The position numbers were made by a program, and so were the translations under genes. 64,000 bases of DNA from Cepaea nemoralis (Eukaryota > Mollusca > Gastropoda > Stylommatophora > Helicidae), in NCBI GenBank assembly GCA_014155875.1, contig JACEFZ010017415.1:546001-610000 (forward strand), read 5' to 3'. Positions 11,336 to 23,040 of the stretch are shown in pieces. Position 1 is the stretch's first letter. Each line of letters opens with the position of its first letter. The notes beneath the pieces were generated by a model that made no database searches, was not told the DNA's origin, and worked only from the letters and a program-made list of their open reading frames with translations.

Positions 11336-11784
11336 CCCCCCCCCCCCCCCCACGAACATGCTGGTGTGGTGGGAAACGAACAGATGGGTAGATTGTCAGG
11401 GTCTGCGCCGTTCTGTAGAGTATTTGTGCAACATTGGTCAGATGTGGTTAATGCCCTCTGAGAACATGATGTGTGTTTAGCGGGAGGTTAGCATGACAGA
11501 ATGGATAAGAACGCGTGTTGTTAAACGTCCGGTGTGTTGATGCCGTGGTAAGGGGTTCAACCTATACACCGGGTAGTTTGACTAAAATTTTGACCTCTCG
11601 TCCTTGACATGAGGACGTAATTTACAAGTACCTCTGAAGTCAGAGAGGGTTCGCTTGATGGCGAGGGACGCTGTTAATAGGGAAAGCGAATCCACACGCA
11701 AAATTCAATCAGGCACTACAAGAAGTAGTGTATATGGACTGCGCTTGAGTTTAAAGCAAGCGAGCGCCCCCCCCCTTCCCCCCC
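11336..11784 (+). repeat. Two poly-C runs
   Basis: A 16-base C run at 11336-11351 and a run of C9-TT-C7 followed by A7 at 11767-11791. Both are within the decayed LINE and are likely length-variable. Confidence 0.9.
11488..11707 (+). mobile_element. tRNA-headed SINE, family C, copy 1
   Basis: The head has an A-box-like GAATGGATAAGAACGCG and a B-box-like GGGGTTCAACC. The body (CCTTGACATGAGGACGTAAT, then TACAAGTACCTCTGAAGTC, then CTGTTAATAGGGAAAGC) is shared with minus-strand copies at 34116-34365 and 58110-58385. It lies inside the LINE relic. Confidence 0.75.
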
Positions 11785-12035
11785 AAAAAAATGTGTTTAG
11801 CGTGAAAGAAACAAATAAATCATCATAGCCTGTGGAACGACAGGGAGTGACAAGAGGATCTTGCCGACTATCAATCAGTACACAGAGGAAAGGCCAGACG
11901 GACACAACAGATACAGTTAGTATTGGGATCCTACGCTGGTTGTTGAAGATGAGGACGGGGCTCGTATGGGAATATCCCGAGTGCTGTGATGTCGGTTCAT
12001 GACTGAACTCAGCTCATCTCAACTGGAGAACAAAT

Positions 12036-13069
12036 CAATATAATATATGCAGTAGCCTATCAGTTATGATATCAGAATCATCTGGCAGTTATCGCGCGAC
12101 TATTATAAGATTAATAAATGAATGATCATCAATAACTAAAATAAATGTTAGTATCATTTGCAGGACATTGCGATCAATCTCAACCCAAGGTTGATTTTAT
12201 AGGCAAGTTTACGCTCAGTAGTTTGCCAGTACTTTCTGAACAGAAATGAATAACCACACCTTTATAATATTTATTGTCGTATTATTAGTACGATGCTGAC
12301 ATTTCCTGCAGCCGTGTCTGTGTACGGCGCCGTAACGTGTGGAGAGAGTTCGAGGCCGGAGGTCCAGCAACCCACTACACACACACCAGATAAGACATAA
12401 GTAAGGCAGTTCTTCTGCAATACTTGGTAACCTACTGCCAGTGCCAAGTCTGCCAGCTAACAAGGTGCGTCCCTGAGAATAAGTTAGTGCAAACGCAGCA
12501 CATTTTAATTGCCTTGTGAAGAACACAAGTAAGTTGAGATTTCTATAATATATATTATAATATTTGTCTTCAGCCTTGCCAGTGCGAGGCGAGGCTGTTG
12601 TGTGAAGGAGACACCTGACATTTTCCTCACGAGTTGTGTTTTTTTCAGGCTTGGTTAAGAATAAGAGAGATAACTCGACTCATTTCTGCTAGTTGTGTTT
12701 TTAAACTGTTCTAAGACGTATGTCTGCAGTCTTCCGAATCCCAGTTTTCTGGAACTGTTCTTTCTTACGAGAATCGCGTTATGATCATCAGTTCAAAAGA
12801 ATTGAATTGTCACTCACTATCAGACTATCACTAATGACAGCAGTCAGATTCACAATGATGAGTATCAAGTTAAGTGGCCCTACTAACCACTTAACCAGCA
12901 AAAACTTAAACTGCTACATATAGCCACGTGGTCAATATTTCAGTGAAGGATTGGTTACTTCTATTGCTAAAATGATTATCATTTTATGTAATGTATACTT
13001 GATTACTTGTATAGGTAGGGTAACTCACTCATGAAGATGAAGCTAAGGAATTTGTAATTTAGCGGGTTC
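12036..13069. other. No recognisable feature
   Basis: AT-rich unique-looking sequence without a credible open frame, repeat or RNA gene. Confidence 0.5.
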
Positions 13070-13078
13070 AATCATGAT

Positions 13079-14688
13079 GAAATAGACCGCAGCCTGACAC
13101 TGTTCCGAACCTGGATGGAGAAATTACTATGCCCCCCACTAGATGCCTCCTGCGAGTCATTCACCATGGAAGAGATTAAAGCAGCCATAAAAAAATTGAA
13201 GAACAACAAAGCTGTTGGTGAAGATGAAATCTCAGGAGAAATGCTCAAAGCAGCAGATGAGAACACCTTACAACGTTTGTTACAGCTGATTAATTAAATC
13301 TGGCAAAGCGAATCCCCACCACAACAGTGGAAAGATGGTGTACACTGTAATTTTCAAACTGCCTAAAAAGGGCGATATGTCTGATTGCAATAATTGGCGT
13401 GGTATCACTCTATTATCAGTACCAGGAAAACTTTTTTGTAGCATGTTACTTGAGAGATTGAAAAAGGCTCAGAGAAGAACAAGCAGGCTTCAGACCAAAA
13501 CGGTCATGCATAGACCACATTTTCACCCTCAGAATAATCATTGAAGACTCCGTAGAATTCCAATCGAAATTAATCACCAACTTTGTCGACTTTCAAAAAG
13601 CCTTCGACGGTATCCACCGTCCTTCACTTTGGAATCTACTTAACATCTATGGTTTTCCTACCAAATATACCAACGTCATAAAATCTTTCTACAAAGAAAC
13701 ACGTTGCTGCATAAGAACAGAAACAGGCAACTCTGACTGGTTCTCAGTCGAAACAGGAGTGAAACAGGGTTGTTTCTAATCACCGATGCTTTTTGGAATA
13801 GCTATCGATTGGGTCATGCGAAAATGCACAAACAACACAAATATGGGTATCCATTGGGTTGACAAAATTCTAGAAGACCTGGACTTTGCCGACGACATCG
13901 TGCTTTTGAGTTCAACACACCCGGATGCCCAAGAGAAAATAAACCACCTCCAAAATGTTTCAGGGCAAATTGGTCTCCAAATTAACACCACAAAAACAAA
14001 GACTATTGATCTTACCAACAGTTCAGATGACACCAAATTGAACAGCTACGTTCTTGAAAAAGTCAACAGCTTCACATACCTAGGAAGCAAAATGACATCT
14101 ACAGGAGACTCAACACCAGAAATATCATCTAGAATCGCACTGGCATCTAGTGCCTTCAATAAACTGTCAAACATCTGGAAGTCAAAGACACTCAGCAAAC
14201 ACACAAAACTTAAAATCTTCAACTCTTGTGTGATTCCAGTGTTAACGTATGGATGTGAAAGTTGGAAATCAACGGTAGCTTTAGATAAAAAAATTAGACA
14301 ATTTTGAGAACAAATGTCTTAGAAGACTTCTAAACATCCACTGGACAGACTTCAGAACCAATTCGCAAATAAGACAAGAGACTAAGCAAGATACAGTATC
14401 CAATTTCATAAGAAGACGCCGTTGGAACTACATCGGCCATGTACTCAGAATGGACAAGACAAGACTCCCCTACCAAGCCCTCATATGGTCACCGGTAGGG
14501 AAAAGAAAACGGGGAAGACCAAGAGAGACCCTGCGTAGAACCATCATTAGAGAAGGCTCATTCAAGGGCCAAGTAAATATCCAAAATCTACAACAGGTAG
14601 CAGCGAACCGCCAGGCATGGAGAGTCAGGACTTCTGCCCTCTGCGCCGCCTTAGGCTGAAGAGGAAAGACTAACTAACTAAACTAACT
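13079..14688 (+). pseudogene. 5'-truncated RTE-like LINE with target-site duplication
   Basis: Reverse-transcriptase blocks appear in order: FTMEEIKAAIKKLKNNKAVG (about 13140), a WRGITLLSVPGKLF block (13395-13440), LDFADDIVLLSS (catalytic FADD, about 13880), FTYLGSKMTSTGD (14070), IPVLTYGCESWKS (14235-14270), and a C-terminus with GKRKRGRPRETLRRT (14500) ending SALCAALG and a stop at 14657-14659. There are frame breaks near 13300, 13545, 13780 and 14307. The 3' end is (ACTA)n. AATCATGAT flanks both sides (13070-13078 and 14689-14697), a target-site duplication. It is a dead-on-arrival 5' truncation, later decayed. Confidence 0.88.
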
Positions 14689-14697
14689 AATCATGAT

Positions 14698-15440
14698 TTT
14701 TAAAGTTGAGTATTTACTAATGAGACCACCACAGGTAGATAGGCCTTGAAAAACCAAATCTAATGGTACCTCAATGATGCCTGTATGTCAGTTCTAAGTG
14801 GAGATATTCACATATGAGTGTCTGTATTTCGGGCCAAGACTTTAACATGATTCCTGTAATTTTGGGACTCTTCAGTGTGTCTCATTATCTCCACTTCCGG
14901 TCCGTGCGAGATTGTCTCAAACGGGTTACAGACGGGATATGAAAACTGACTTCAAAAATGTGTTCCGACATGTTAAGTGATTAAAAAATAGTACAAGTAT
15001 ACAAATAAATTATTAATAATCTTTAAACTTGTATTCTCTTTACCTTTAGTAGTTAAAATTACACGTTTTGAGCTAAAAGTTTCCACGGCCGGCTGCCGCC
15101 ATCTTGGAGTTCCATTCACAAAGACGAAATAACATCTCGCAGACAGATTTTTTTAATGACATATAAAGCGATATAAGCGATAAAACTCTCTAAATATATG
15201 TAAAAATGGGTGCAGAATCCGAATATCCACCAAAAAATATATTAAAATTAAATAAGCAAGCTCTAGAAAATAAAATTACTTACTTTTTGCCAAATAATTC
15301 AATTTATTTAAAAAGTCATGATAATTTCAACCAATCGCTGTGCACAGAATATTAGACTAACCTTTTCTGCAGAACCTAAGATGGCGTCTGTTATTGTCAC
15401 ATGATATATGAATGAATGACATCGAAAGCATGAATGGTCT
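14698..15440. other. No recognisable feature
   Basis: AT-rich sequence with no open frame or repeat that I can support. Confidence 0.5.
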
Positions 15441-15454
15441 TTACAGCAGCCATT

Positions 15455-17675
15455 TTGGGGACTGGCGACTACATAAAAGCATGAGCAGGGTAGTCAAGAA
15501 TAAGAGCATTTCTGACTTCCAAGGTGCTAACCTCATCTGGCAGAGGACTGACGAGGACAAGGGCAAAGCCCTCTTTGAACGCTATCTAGAGCAGAGCAAC
15601 CAGACAGACATGAGAGGCCGAAATCTTGCCAAGGAGGTCACGTCAGACAGTTGCAAGGCCCAGAACACTTCGGATGAAGACACAGTGACAGTGAAAGAAA
15701 TCAAGGCTGTGCTTCGACGATAAAAAAACAGCGCTCCAGGGCCAGATGGCATAAGATACAACGACATCAATAGGTGTACCGACGAGCTAGAGGAACTAAC
15801 AGATATGTACAACAACAGTATAGGGAGTGCTAGCATCAAGGAGGAGTGGTTACACAACTATCTGATTCCCTTGCCGAAGCCTGGCAAAGACCACACAGAA
15901 ATTCAGGGATATCGAATTATAACCATGCAGAATACAGTAGGCAAGCTGCTGGAGAAGTTAATTGCCAGGAAAATATCAAGCCAGCTAGAGAGGCAAGGTG
16001 TTTTCCCACCTACCCTGGGTGGGTACCATCCAAAAAGAGAAACCTGGACCAAAGCAGCAGTTTTGCCCATGATGTCTAGTGAAGGTTTCCACTCAGGCAT
16101 TGAAACCTTTGCTGCAGCGATTGATCTTGAGGACGCGTACAGCAGAGTACTTTTGGATTTTTTAATGCTTCAGCTTCTTGAACTCAAAATAAGTCCATTC
16201 CTCCTTAGCTGGATCGCTGCAGCCCTCTTCCAAAGGAAAGAAGTTTTTAGATGTGGCAGTTGGACGTTGGAACCAACAATAATATATCCTGGCCTACCAC
16301 AGGGATCATCATTATCTCCGGTACTGTTCAACGCCTACACAGTGAGAATCACCAGTGAGCAGATCACTGGACCTGGTAGGACATTGTCATACGCCGACGA
16401 TGTTTTAGTATATCGCCAGAGTAAGGATAGAGATCAGGTTGCTGTGGATCTACAAACCGAACTCAATCACATAAGTACTTGCTGTGTTGAGGCTGGGGCA
16501 CTGGTAAACCCAACAAAGGCAACAGTGACTTGGTTCTCGTTGAATAATCATATTGTCAACACTCCAACACCAACTGTAAATCTGTGTTCAGAGATGGTGG
16601 AAAGAACGCAGGCAATGAATTACCTGGGGATACGGTTTGATTGAAGCCTTGCTTATAATAATATAAAGGACTAGCGGGGATTGGCTGCGATGCGGGTGAT
16701 GGCGGCAGCAAACTGTGAGCAGCGCCATCTATGTCTTCTATATGAAGGGCTGGTCATAATGTTTTTGAGTATGCGATGGCAATCCTGACTCTCAGCCATA
16801 AGCAGATAGAAAGGATACAGAATGAAGCTATGTGCATTATTCTTGGATGTACAAGAGATACAGCATGCAGGGCGATGCGCTACCTTCTTGATTTTCCAAC
16901 CATTGAAGACAGAATACAAGTCTGCAGAGCTCGCGTCTACCTCAGAGTTAACGCAAACACACAACATCAACTGGATAGTGAAATTATGAAGTTGAAGGGC
17001 AGCAGGTTAAAAAGACGGTCGTGGATGGGTCAAGCCGAAGACATTCTTCAACAGGTGTGTTCACTTGAGGACTTAGAACCTGGCGAGGAGTGGGTACAAG
17101 TGCCAACAGATTTCTGCACATCCTTTTCAGTTTGCATCCAATTAGACAGAAATTGCAGACAAGAAAACCCTGCAGCTGTGGAGGCGGAAGTACACGCGTT
17201 GATTTTCGAGAATTAGCTAGACGGTGATGTTGTCATTTACACAGATGGGTCGGTCGTCCGACATGTGAGAAGCTCATGGGCCTTTACAGCTCAGGCCGGA
17301 GGAAGAATTGTGGAGGAGGACTCTGGTGCTTCTGCTGAGACCACAAGTAGCCTGACTATAGAAGTCATGGCAGTAAGTAAAGCAATAGCATGGCTCGAGA
17401 CACAGACATTCACTAGGGCATGTTTCCTTAGCGACTTAATGAACATGCTCAAGAGGATAGAGATGGGGGGATCCGAAGAGAATGGTTGCTGTCTCTGGAG
17501 CGGTCTCGGCTGGCAAAGATTAGTTTAATCTTCGTGCCAGGGCATGCAGGAGTATAAGGGAATGAGCGGGCTGACAAGCTCGCAGGTAACGCTACTGTGG
17601 AGGGCGGACGCGCCATAGACCAGGCTGACATTCTGAATGCTCTACGAGAAGTAAGACTTTTGCGAGAACCAAGTG
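15455..17675 (+). pseudogene. I/Nimb-like LINE relic, RT plus RNase H
   Basis: Starts in the linker before the RT (WRLHKSMSR, FQGANLIWQ, DKGKALFERYLEQ). RT blocks follow: SAPGPDGIRYNDI, LIPLPKPGKDHTEIQGYRII (15865-15920), [31 protein letters not shown] (16290-16340), and LSYADDVLVYRQ with an intact YADD (about 16385-16420). The RNase H domain begins [11 protein letters not shown] (about 17230-17265). Stops at 15721, 16642 and 17214 and frame breaks make it a pseudogene. The 3' end is lost at about 17675, where an oppositely oriented LINE fragment abuts. Same family as 35720-39407, 10560-12035 and 47850-48440. Confidence 0.88.
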
Positions 17676-17679
17676 ATGC

Positions 17680-18180
17680 CAGATGTTTCCTACAATCATT
17701 TCCTGTTCTTTTGCCCACTCTACGAGTCTGTATCCTCTTTCATTTCTCTCACCTAAACCACAGTTTCCTACTGTGTATCTATCACCTTGATTTCCTACTT
17801 TTGCATTGAAGTCTCCTATTATGATGCTTATTTCTGCATTTTTACATTTCTTTAAGGCATTATACAATTCCTCTACACTATCTTCACTGAATTCTCCTGT
17901 TGGGGCATATACTTGAACAATATTTATGCTAAAAGGTCTGCCACTTAATTTAACTAGTAGAACTCTGTCCGACACGGTCCAATATCCTTGAACAGATTTT
18001 GATGTTTTCCGGTCCAAAGTAATAGCGACTCCCCTTTGTCGGTCTTTACCTCCAGAATAACTTATCTTAAAATCTTCATCTATCTTGATACCTGCTCCTG
18101 TCCCTCTCGTTTCGCACATCCCTAGAATATTAATTTTCTCTCTTTCAATTTCTTGTTTTATGTTCTCTAATTTTGTCATC
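17680..18180 (-). pseudogene. RTE-like LINE endonuclease domain fragment
   Basis: The minus-strand frame (start Met at 18179) gives ILGMCETRGTG (the catalytic Glu of the apurinic endonuclease fold), RGVAITLDRK, VLLVKLSGRPFSINIVQVYA, then IIIGDFNAKVGNQGD (the GDFNA motif). It is open for about 165 residues, then leaves the family after MIVGNIW at the junction with the + LINE near 17680. The RT domain is missing. This looks like a broken insertion joined tail-to-tail with its neighbour. Confidence 0.85.
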
Positions 18181-18184
18181 GTTT

Positions 18185-19100
18185 AACGTCCTAACGTTCC
18201 ATAACATATAATCATAACATATAATCATTTCCATATAATAAGGTAGGGGCCATCCATTGGATATTGATCCAACATCACAAACTCTCGAACACAAGAAAAT
18301 ATTGCCTTTTCCCACTCTGACTCTTAGGAGCAGAGGGGTTTAGAATGCTGTTCGCCCATACCCACTGCTGCAAGCTCAAGTGCACAAACTTCAGGAATGA
18401 ATGTGCATTCTGGCAATCTTTAAGACAGCTTTTTAGCAAATTGCTGAACATAAAATATTCTGCAAGGCATATGGATATATAGTGCTCTATCTTTCTTCTC
18501 ATATGTGATTATAACTCATAGAAAACCATGTCAGTCACTTCACTCTCATAGCATTTTCATGGGAAAAAGATTACATGACCATTCACACATTCTGTATATC
18601 TATGATAGATGTGAAAAAGAAGATTCACTCGTAATTGCATGATAGTTCAAGATACTGTTTAGCCAAACATTTCCCCTGCATGAAAAGCATGTCCATGATA
18701 GGCGTTGATAGTGAAATTTCTACAGCCTAGGGGAAAAGGGTCAAGATATGAATTATAGTGAACTGTTTTGCATCGTACATAAAATTACAGATTATATGTA
18801 CTGATAGTAAGATATCATGCACAAAACATATGGTAGTCCTCACAGCAAATGAAATTGTAAGCATAGCAGAATTCTCAGTGGGACAGACATGACAGTTTTT
18901 CGGAAAGCAAACAATCCGGCTATCTCTTCAATGATGCGTTTTTCTTACAGTTTCACAATTCCCCTACATAAACAATGATACCTGTACCCCTTACATTCAA
19001 GGCACGGGTATTAACATTCATACTGAATTTATGAGCTTACCTTTTGCCAGCAGAAAGCAAAAGTGGGCAAACAACTTTCCCAAACCAGGAAAGAACCTGC
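18185..19100. other. No recognisable feature
   Basis: AT-rich sequence, possibly LINE 5' UTR at its left edge; nothing else can be supported. Confidence 0.4.
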
Positions 19101-19389
19101 TTCTTGAATTTCTACATTTTGCAGGTGAGGGGCTATCCCTTTCCGTCGACCCTGGCTAGAACCTCAGTGGAACTTGCGCCGCCTCGTGTTAATGCACCAG
19201 TCATCACTCTCGCTCAAGACATAGGTTTGTTTCAAATAGGCTGTCCTTATAAGGCAATGAACGAACACTGGTGACAAATTCAGGAAACTGATGAGTGAGG
19301 CATAATATATCACAGTAGGTCTGTCTATTCCATGCCACAATTAATCCAAGGGTTTTAATGTTTGAAGAGCAATAGATATTCTCTTTTAA

Positions 19390-20084
19390 CCCTTTACAGG
19401 GCAGACGCTTGTCCGTTTTCTAGCCCTGAACGGGCAAGATTTTTTCAGGTTCGGTAAAATTTCGGGTCGCGTTAGTAAAAACATCACAAATAAGGTGTTA
19501 GTCAACCGATTTTTGTTAAATAAACAACACAATGAAGGGAAAAGCATGCAGAATATGTTACTCACGTGATTGTTGTCGGTAATCCATATATGAACACAAA
19601 TATTTACGAAATACGGCATGTTGTTTGTGATTTTCCGTCATCTATACGGCAATTTACTAACACATTTTCAGAATCATAATCACTTTCTTTAAAGTCCGAC
19701 TCAGACTGCTAATGCAAAGTAATGCTTTGCACTGATATCTAGCGCCGATTAATAGTCAACTTCGTGCCCTTTAATGTCATTTAAATTGAACCTAGCGAAA
19801 TCTCGGCTATCACTTGAAGAATCGCCAAAATCCATTTTGAAAAACAGCGTAAAAATCCCGAAAACTATCAAAAATTGTCCGTAAAAGTCCGTTCAAATTC
19901 ATACTATCGCATTTACAAATGGCGGCCATGTTGTCAAGCTGTCGGCGAAAGCGAAAGTAGCCGTCGGAAGTGTCGGAAAGCCGAGAGATCGCGTTTTTAC
20001 AATGCATAATAGTATCGGCCGGAATTGGACGCTACGATCGTTTTATGGCATCGGCCGGAATTGGCCGCTGTGACTTGTAAAGGG
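19390..20084 (-). mobile_element. piggyBac-type non-autonomous element in TTAA
   Basis: Flanked by TTAA on both sides (19386-19389 and 20085-20088). The termini are CCCTTTACAG on the left and, reading inward on the other strand, CCCTTTACAAG on the right. A short minus frame near 19845, MDFGDSSSDSRDFARFN, has the acidic, Ser-rich look of a piggyBac transposase N-terminus. No transposase core is present, so it is an internally deleted derivative of 695 bp. The right subterminal region repeats ATCGGCCGGAATTGG twice (about 20012 and 20051). It is inserted in the RTE relic. Confidence 0.8.
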
Positions 20085-20707
20085 TTAATTTCTTTCATTG
20101 TGTCACCATTATTGGTAATTAATTACCCAAGATATTCAAAATTTTCGACCACCTCAAATTTTTCCTCATTAACGTATATTTCTTTCTTCGTATTAGTTTT
20201 ATGTGTATGTATTATCTTTGTTTTTGCTATGTTAAGATATAAGTTGTGATTTTCGCTATTCTTTTGGGTTGAGTTATTAGTTTTTCTATATCATTCTGTG
20301 ATGTGGTTAGTAATACTGTATCATCAATATATCGAATCTCTGGTATTTCATTACCACCAATATTTAGGGCATCATGTTGCTCCTTTGTTATATCATCTCT
20401 GATATTTCTCATATTTTCGGCATACAGGCTAAACAAATAGAGGAACAGCACACAGTCCTGATGGACTCTTTGCTTGATGTCAAACCAATCTGATGTCCCG
20501 CTATCTATTCTATTCTAACCATTGCTTGTTGGTCAAGATAGAGCCTTTTTGTGAGTTGTACTACATTTGATGTAAAGTCCATTTTCCTCATGATTTCCCA
20601 AAGTTTCTGATGTTTTACATAGTAAAATGCCTTTGAATAATCCACAAAACATGAGAATAGGTTTACATTAAATTCTCTACACTTCTCTATTATTAAACGC
20701 ATGCTTA

Positions 20708-20848
20708 CCCGGGAAGGTTAACCCGGTCAACAACTGCCCGCAGAAGTAGGATGTGTCGGCCTAATAGTGCAAGAGCGCAACTCTGCTGTAAACAGGCACA
20801 ACGCAATCACATCCAAAAAACTCCGGATGAACGCAGCAGAAGAAGAAG
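20708..20848 (+). mobile_element. Short SINE without tRNA head, (GAA)n tail, family A copy 1
   Basis: A 141-bp unit starting CCCGGGAAGGTTAACCCGGT and ending in GAA repeats. Diverged duplication flanks it: AAACGCATGCTTA at 20695-20707 and AAATGCATGTTGA at 20849-20861 (3 differences in 13). It splits the RTE reverse-transcriptase frame between a degraded block and RLIIEKCREFN. Confidence 0.85.
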
Positions 20849-21389
20849 AAATGCATGTTGAGTATGTGATCTCTTGTTCTTCTTCCTTGTCTAAATCCAG
20901 CTTGAACCACGTTAATCTCTTCTTCTATTTCTTATGAAGTCTTCCCATTTTGATGTTTAGTAGAATTTATTGCATGACTGATCAGGGCAACAGTTCAATA
21001 ATTAGTGCATAATTTCAAGTTGCCCTTTTTTTGGTATTGGAATGAAGATAGTTCTCTTCCAATCTTTTGGCCATATGCCATATTTCCATATCTTTATACA
21101 TAATGCGTGTTAGATTTGTATGCTTTATTCTCCTCCTGCTTTAATTATTTCAGCTGGTATCTCATCACATCAAGGTGATTTACCATTCTTCAAGTTCTTT
21201 ATTGCTCATACAATTTCATCTGATGAGGGTTCAGGTTCTGTCTCTGCTGTCATTGATGAACACCATAGAGAAATTATATGTGTAATAATGGCATCTGTTA
21301 CAGTCCCTGTCCTCATAATTTTTTTTTTGCATATCCTATTTACAGGACATCACTATCAACACCAGCATTTTACTGCTGTTGATGTCTTG

Positions 21390-21626
21390 TCTTGTCTGGT
21401 GGAGCGGCTGGCTGAGTGGCTAGAACGCCGGACTCTCATTTGGGAGACCCGGGTTCGATCCCTCGGTAAGGTGTGGGATTTTTTTCTGTCGGGGGCAAAA
21501 AGAAAATCCTAACCTGCATAGTTCACGGCGACTGCACTAGCTAGGCGGCCTTAATTCCTCAGGCTCAAAGACCCCTCTGCCATACACCGCAAGGTACTAT
21601 AATGGCAGTAAATGACATTTTTGACA
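21390..21626 (+). mobile_element. tRNA-headed SINE (Ser/Leu-like head)
   Basis: Head GGCTGAGTGGCTAGAACGCC (A-box region) and GGGTTCGATCCC (B box) are in tRNA-like register, with a body of about 160 bp. GATGTCTTG occurs on both sides (21381-21389 and 21627-21635), a probable target-site duplication. The head has no matching acceptor stem, so it is not a tRNA gene. Confidence 0.75.
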
Positions 21627-21701
21627 GATGTCTTGGCATGTTTACATTCAGTAGTTTGCCATTGCTTACTGTCTCATAACAACACGTTAAGACCCAGCAC
21701 A

Positions 21702-21746
21702 ATGCGGTCTGCGGCCAAATTTTTCACAGCTGTGTTTCGAATGCAG
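21702..21746 (+). CDS. MTAP: Candidate first coding exon of MTAP
   Basis: ATG at 21702 opens 15 codons (MRSAAKFFTAVFRMQ) and ends CAG followed by GTAAGTG, a full consensus donor in phase 0. Exon 2 at 27332 starts in phase 0 with IGIIGG, so joining them would give a protein of about 284 residues, close to the human length of 283. The A at -3 suits translation initiation. There is no upstream in-frame stop close by and the residues do not resemble MTAP N-termini I know, so this is only a candidate; the true exon 1 could lie elsewhere, for instance upstream of the window. Confidence 0.35.
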
Positions 21747-21829
21747 GTAAGTGGGCTTACGAATTGCATCTTCAAGCCCTTAGCCACGGAGACTGGCATC
21801 CTCATAATAGAATATCTTAATATCTAAAT

Positions 21830-22565
21830 GTCCACTTGACAATTACAGAAATAATATTCAAGTTTGCATCTTTATATATTTTTGACTTGTTCATACATTT
21901 CTGATATTCCAATTTTTTAATCTGTGCAGGTTCAAAAAATATATAAGACCTCAACAAGTAATCAACATTGCAAATGTCAAAAATAAAAGTATGTATCAAG
22001 GCACACTTGTGAAGATAAATAGTGTTTGTATGTGTGTGCATTCATTCATGCTTGTTTGTGGTTATTGTTGCTATTTGTTTGTTTTAATAAAGCAGGTAGA
22101 TTGTGCTAAGTAGGTTTATAAACTATGAAAATAGCAAGAAATGACAAGGTTGTGATACAAGTTTTTGTTGCCAAGTGCCAACTAGGTGCCATCTTAAAGT
22201 TTCCCACACAAATGAATGTCTATATGGAACTGGAATTCAGAACCCAGAACACATCTTCAGGAATGCCCTGCTGTCAGAGATCTGCATTGCCAGACTTAGT
22301 AATGGAGTGCTGAGCTGAAGTAGAAGTTATAGGCTCGCACTGACCTGGAGAAGCTGATGGACTATATCCTGGCAACAGGACTGCAGATATGGCAAGGCCA
22401 TGACCTGAATAAGAAGTTAAACTAGGAATGATAAAGAGTGAGCTTCACTTACTGTTATTGAATGAAATACTGTTTCCTTGAAAAATAATATCCAGTTGGT
22501 TCTGGTACAGACACTAGACAGCCACATACTTAATGGTGCACAGTTTGTTGAATATATGCAAGTAT
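21830..22565. other. No recognisable feature
   Basis: Mixed sequence with short open frames but no domain, repeat or RNA gene I can support. Confidence 0.4.
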
Positions 22566-22568
22566 CCA

Positions 22569-22730
22569 ATTCTTCTTTTTCTTCTTCTTCTTCTTCTTCT
22601 TCTTCTTCTTCTTCTTCTTCTTCTTCTTCTTCTTCTTCTTCTTCTTCTTCTTCTTCTTCTTCTTCTTCTTCTTCTTCGTCTTCTTCTTCTTCTTCTTCTT
22701 CTTCTTCTTCCTCCTCCTCCTTATTCTGAG
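22569..22730 (+). repeat. (TTC)n microsatellite
   Basis: About 160 bp of TTC/CTT repeats with one G interruption near 22678, ending in CCTCCTCC. It produces poly-Ser, poly-Leu and poly-Lys frames of no coding significance. Confidence 0.97.
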
Positions 22731-23040
22731 AAGTGTGTTCTCAGCATTGTGTTTTAGAGCTGAGCTTGATATTTGTATTATTTTGGCTGACATTTTTGTT
22801 CGAGCTGCATTTTTCTGGGCTGGGCTTGCCTTCCTTCAACTTCATACATGCTATGAAAAGTCTTTTATGGGCAGGTTTTATAATTTAAAATAATTCCTCC
22901 TTGGCAATGCCACTCAATTGCTGTTTCCAGTTGCTGAGGTTTTTTATCAATGAGCACACAGGGCTTTTTGTGTTTTCTCCCACATCATAAAGGCTAGGCA
23001 TCTGACATACTGCCTAGAGATCAGGGGTGAAGGGTGTGGC

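Larger units (their letters stand above)
10560..12035 (+). pseudogene. I/Nimb-like LINE relic (RT to RNase H), heavily decayed
   Basis: Fragments align by eye with the better preserved copy at 35720-39407. LTFADNVIVYMTQ (about 10595-10635) matches that copy's YxDD region, with the second catalytic Asp changed to Asn. A block at 11370-11420, EQMGRLSGSAPF, matches its RNase [13 protein letters not shown]. The end at about 11990-12030 carries GAACTCAGCTCATCTCAAC, matching the tail of the copy ending near 48440. There are many stops, a 54-bp duplication, poly-C runs, and a nested SINE. Confidence 0.65.
19250..21345 (-). pseudogene. RTE-like LINE relic, split by a piggyBac-type element and a SINE
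   Basis: Minus strand, from 21345 leftwards: remnants of the RT N-terminus (LKNGKSP-like, about 21190), a WPKDWKRTIFIPIPKKGQ-like block (about 21030), then the SINE at 20708-20848, then IIEKCREFN and FVDYSKAFYYVKHQKLWEIM (20590-20700), then EIRYIDDTVLLTTSQND (catalytic YIDD, about 20285-20330), then EVVENFEYLG (about 20130), then the DNA transposon at 19390-20084, then a degraded thumb region. The two insertions interrupt one continuous order of RT blocks. It carries frameshifts and stops throughout. Confidence 0.8.

Noticed and set aside
21400..21470. tRNA gene at the head of the 21.4-kb element
   Set aside because: A and B boxes are present but no closed acceptor stem, and a SINE body with flanking duplication follows.
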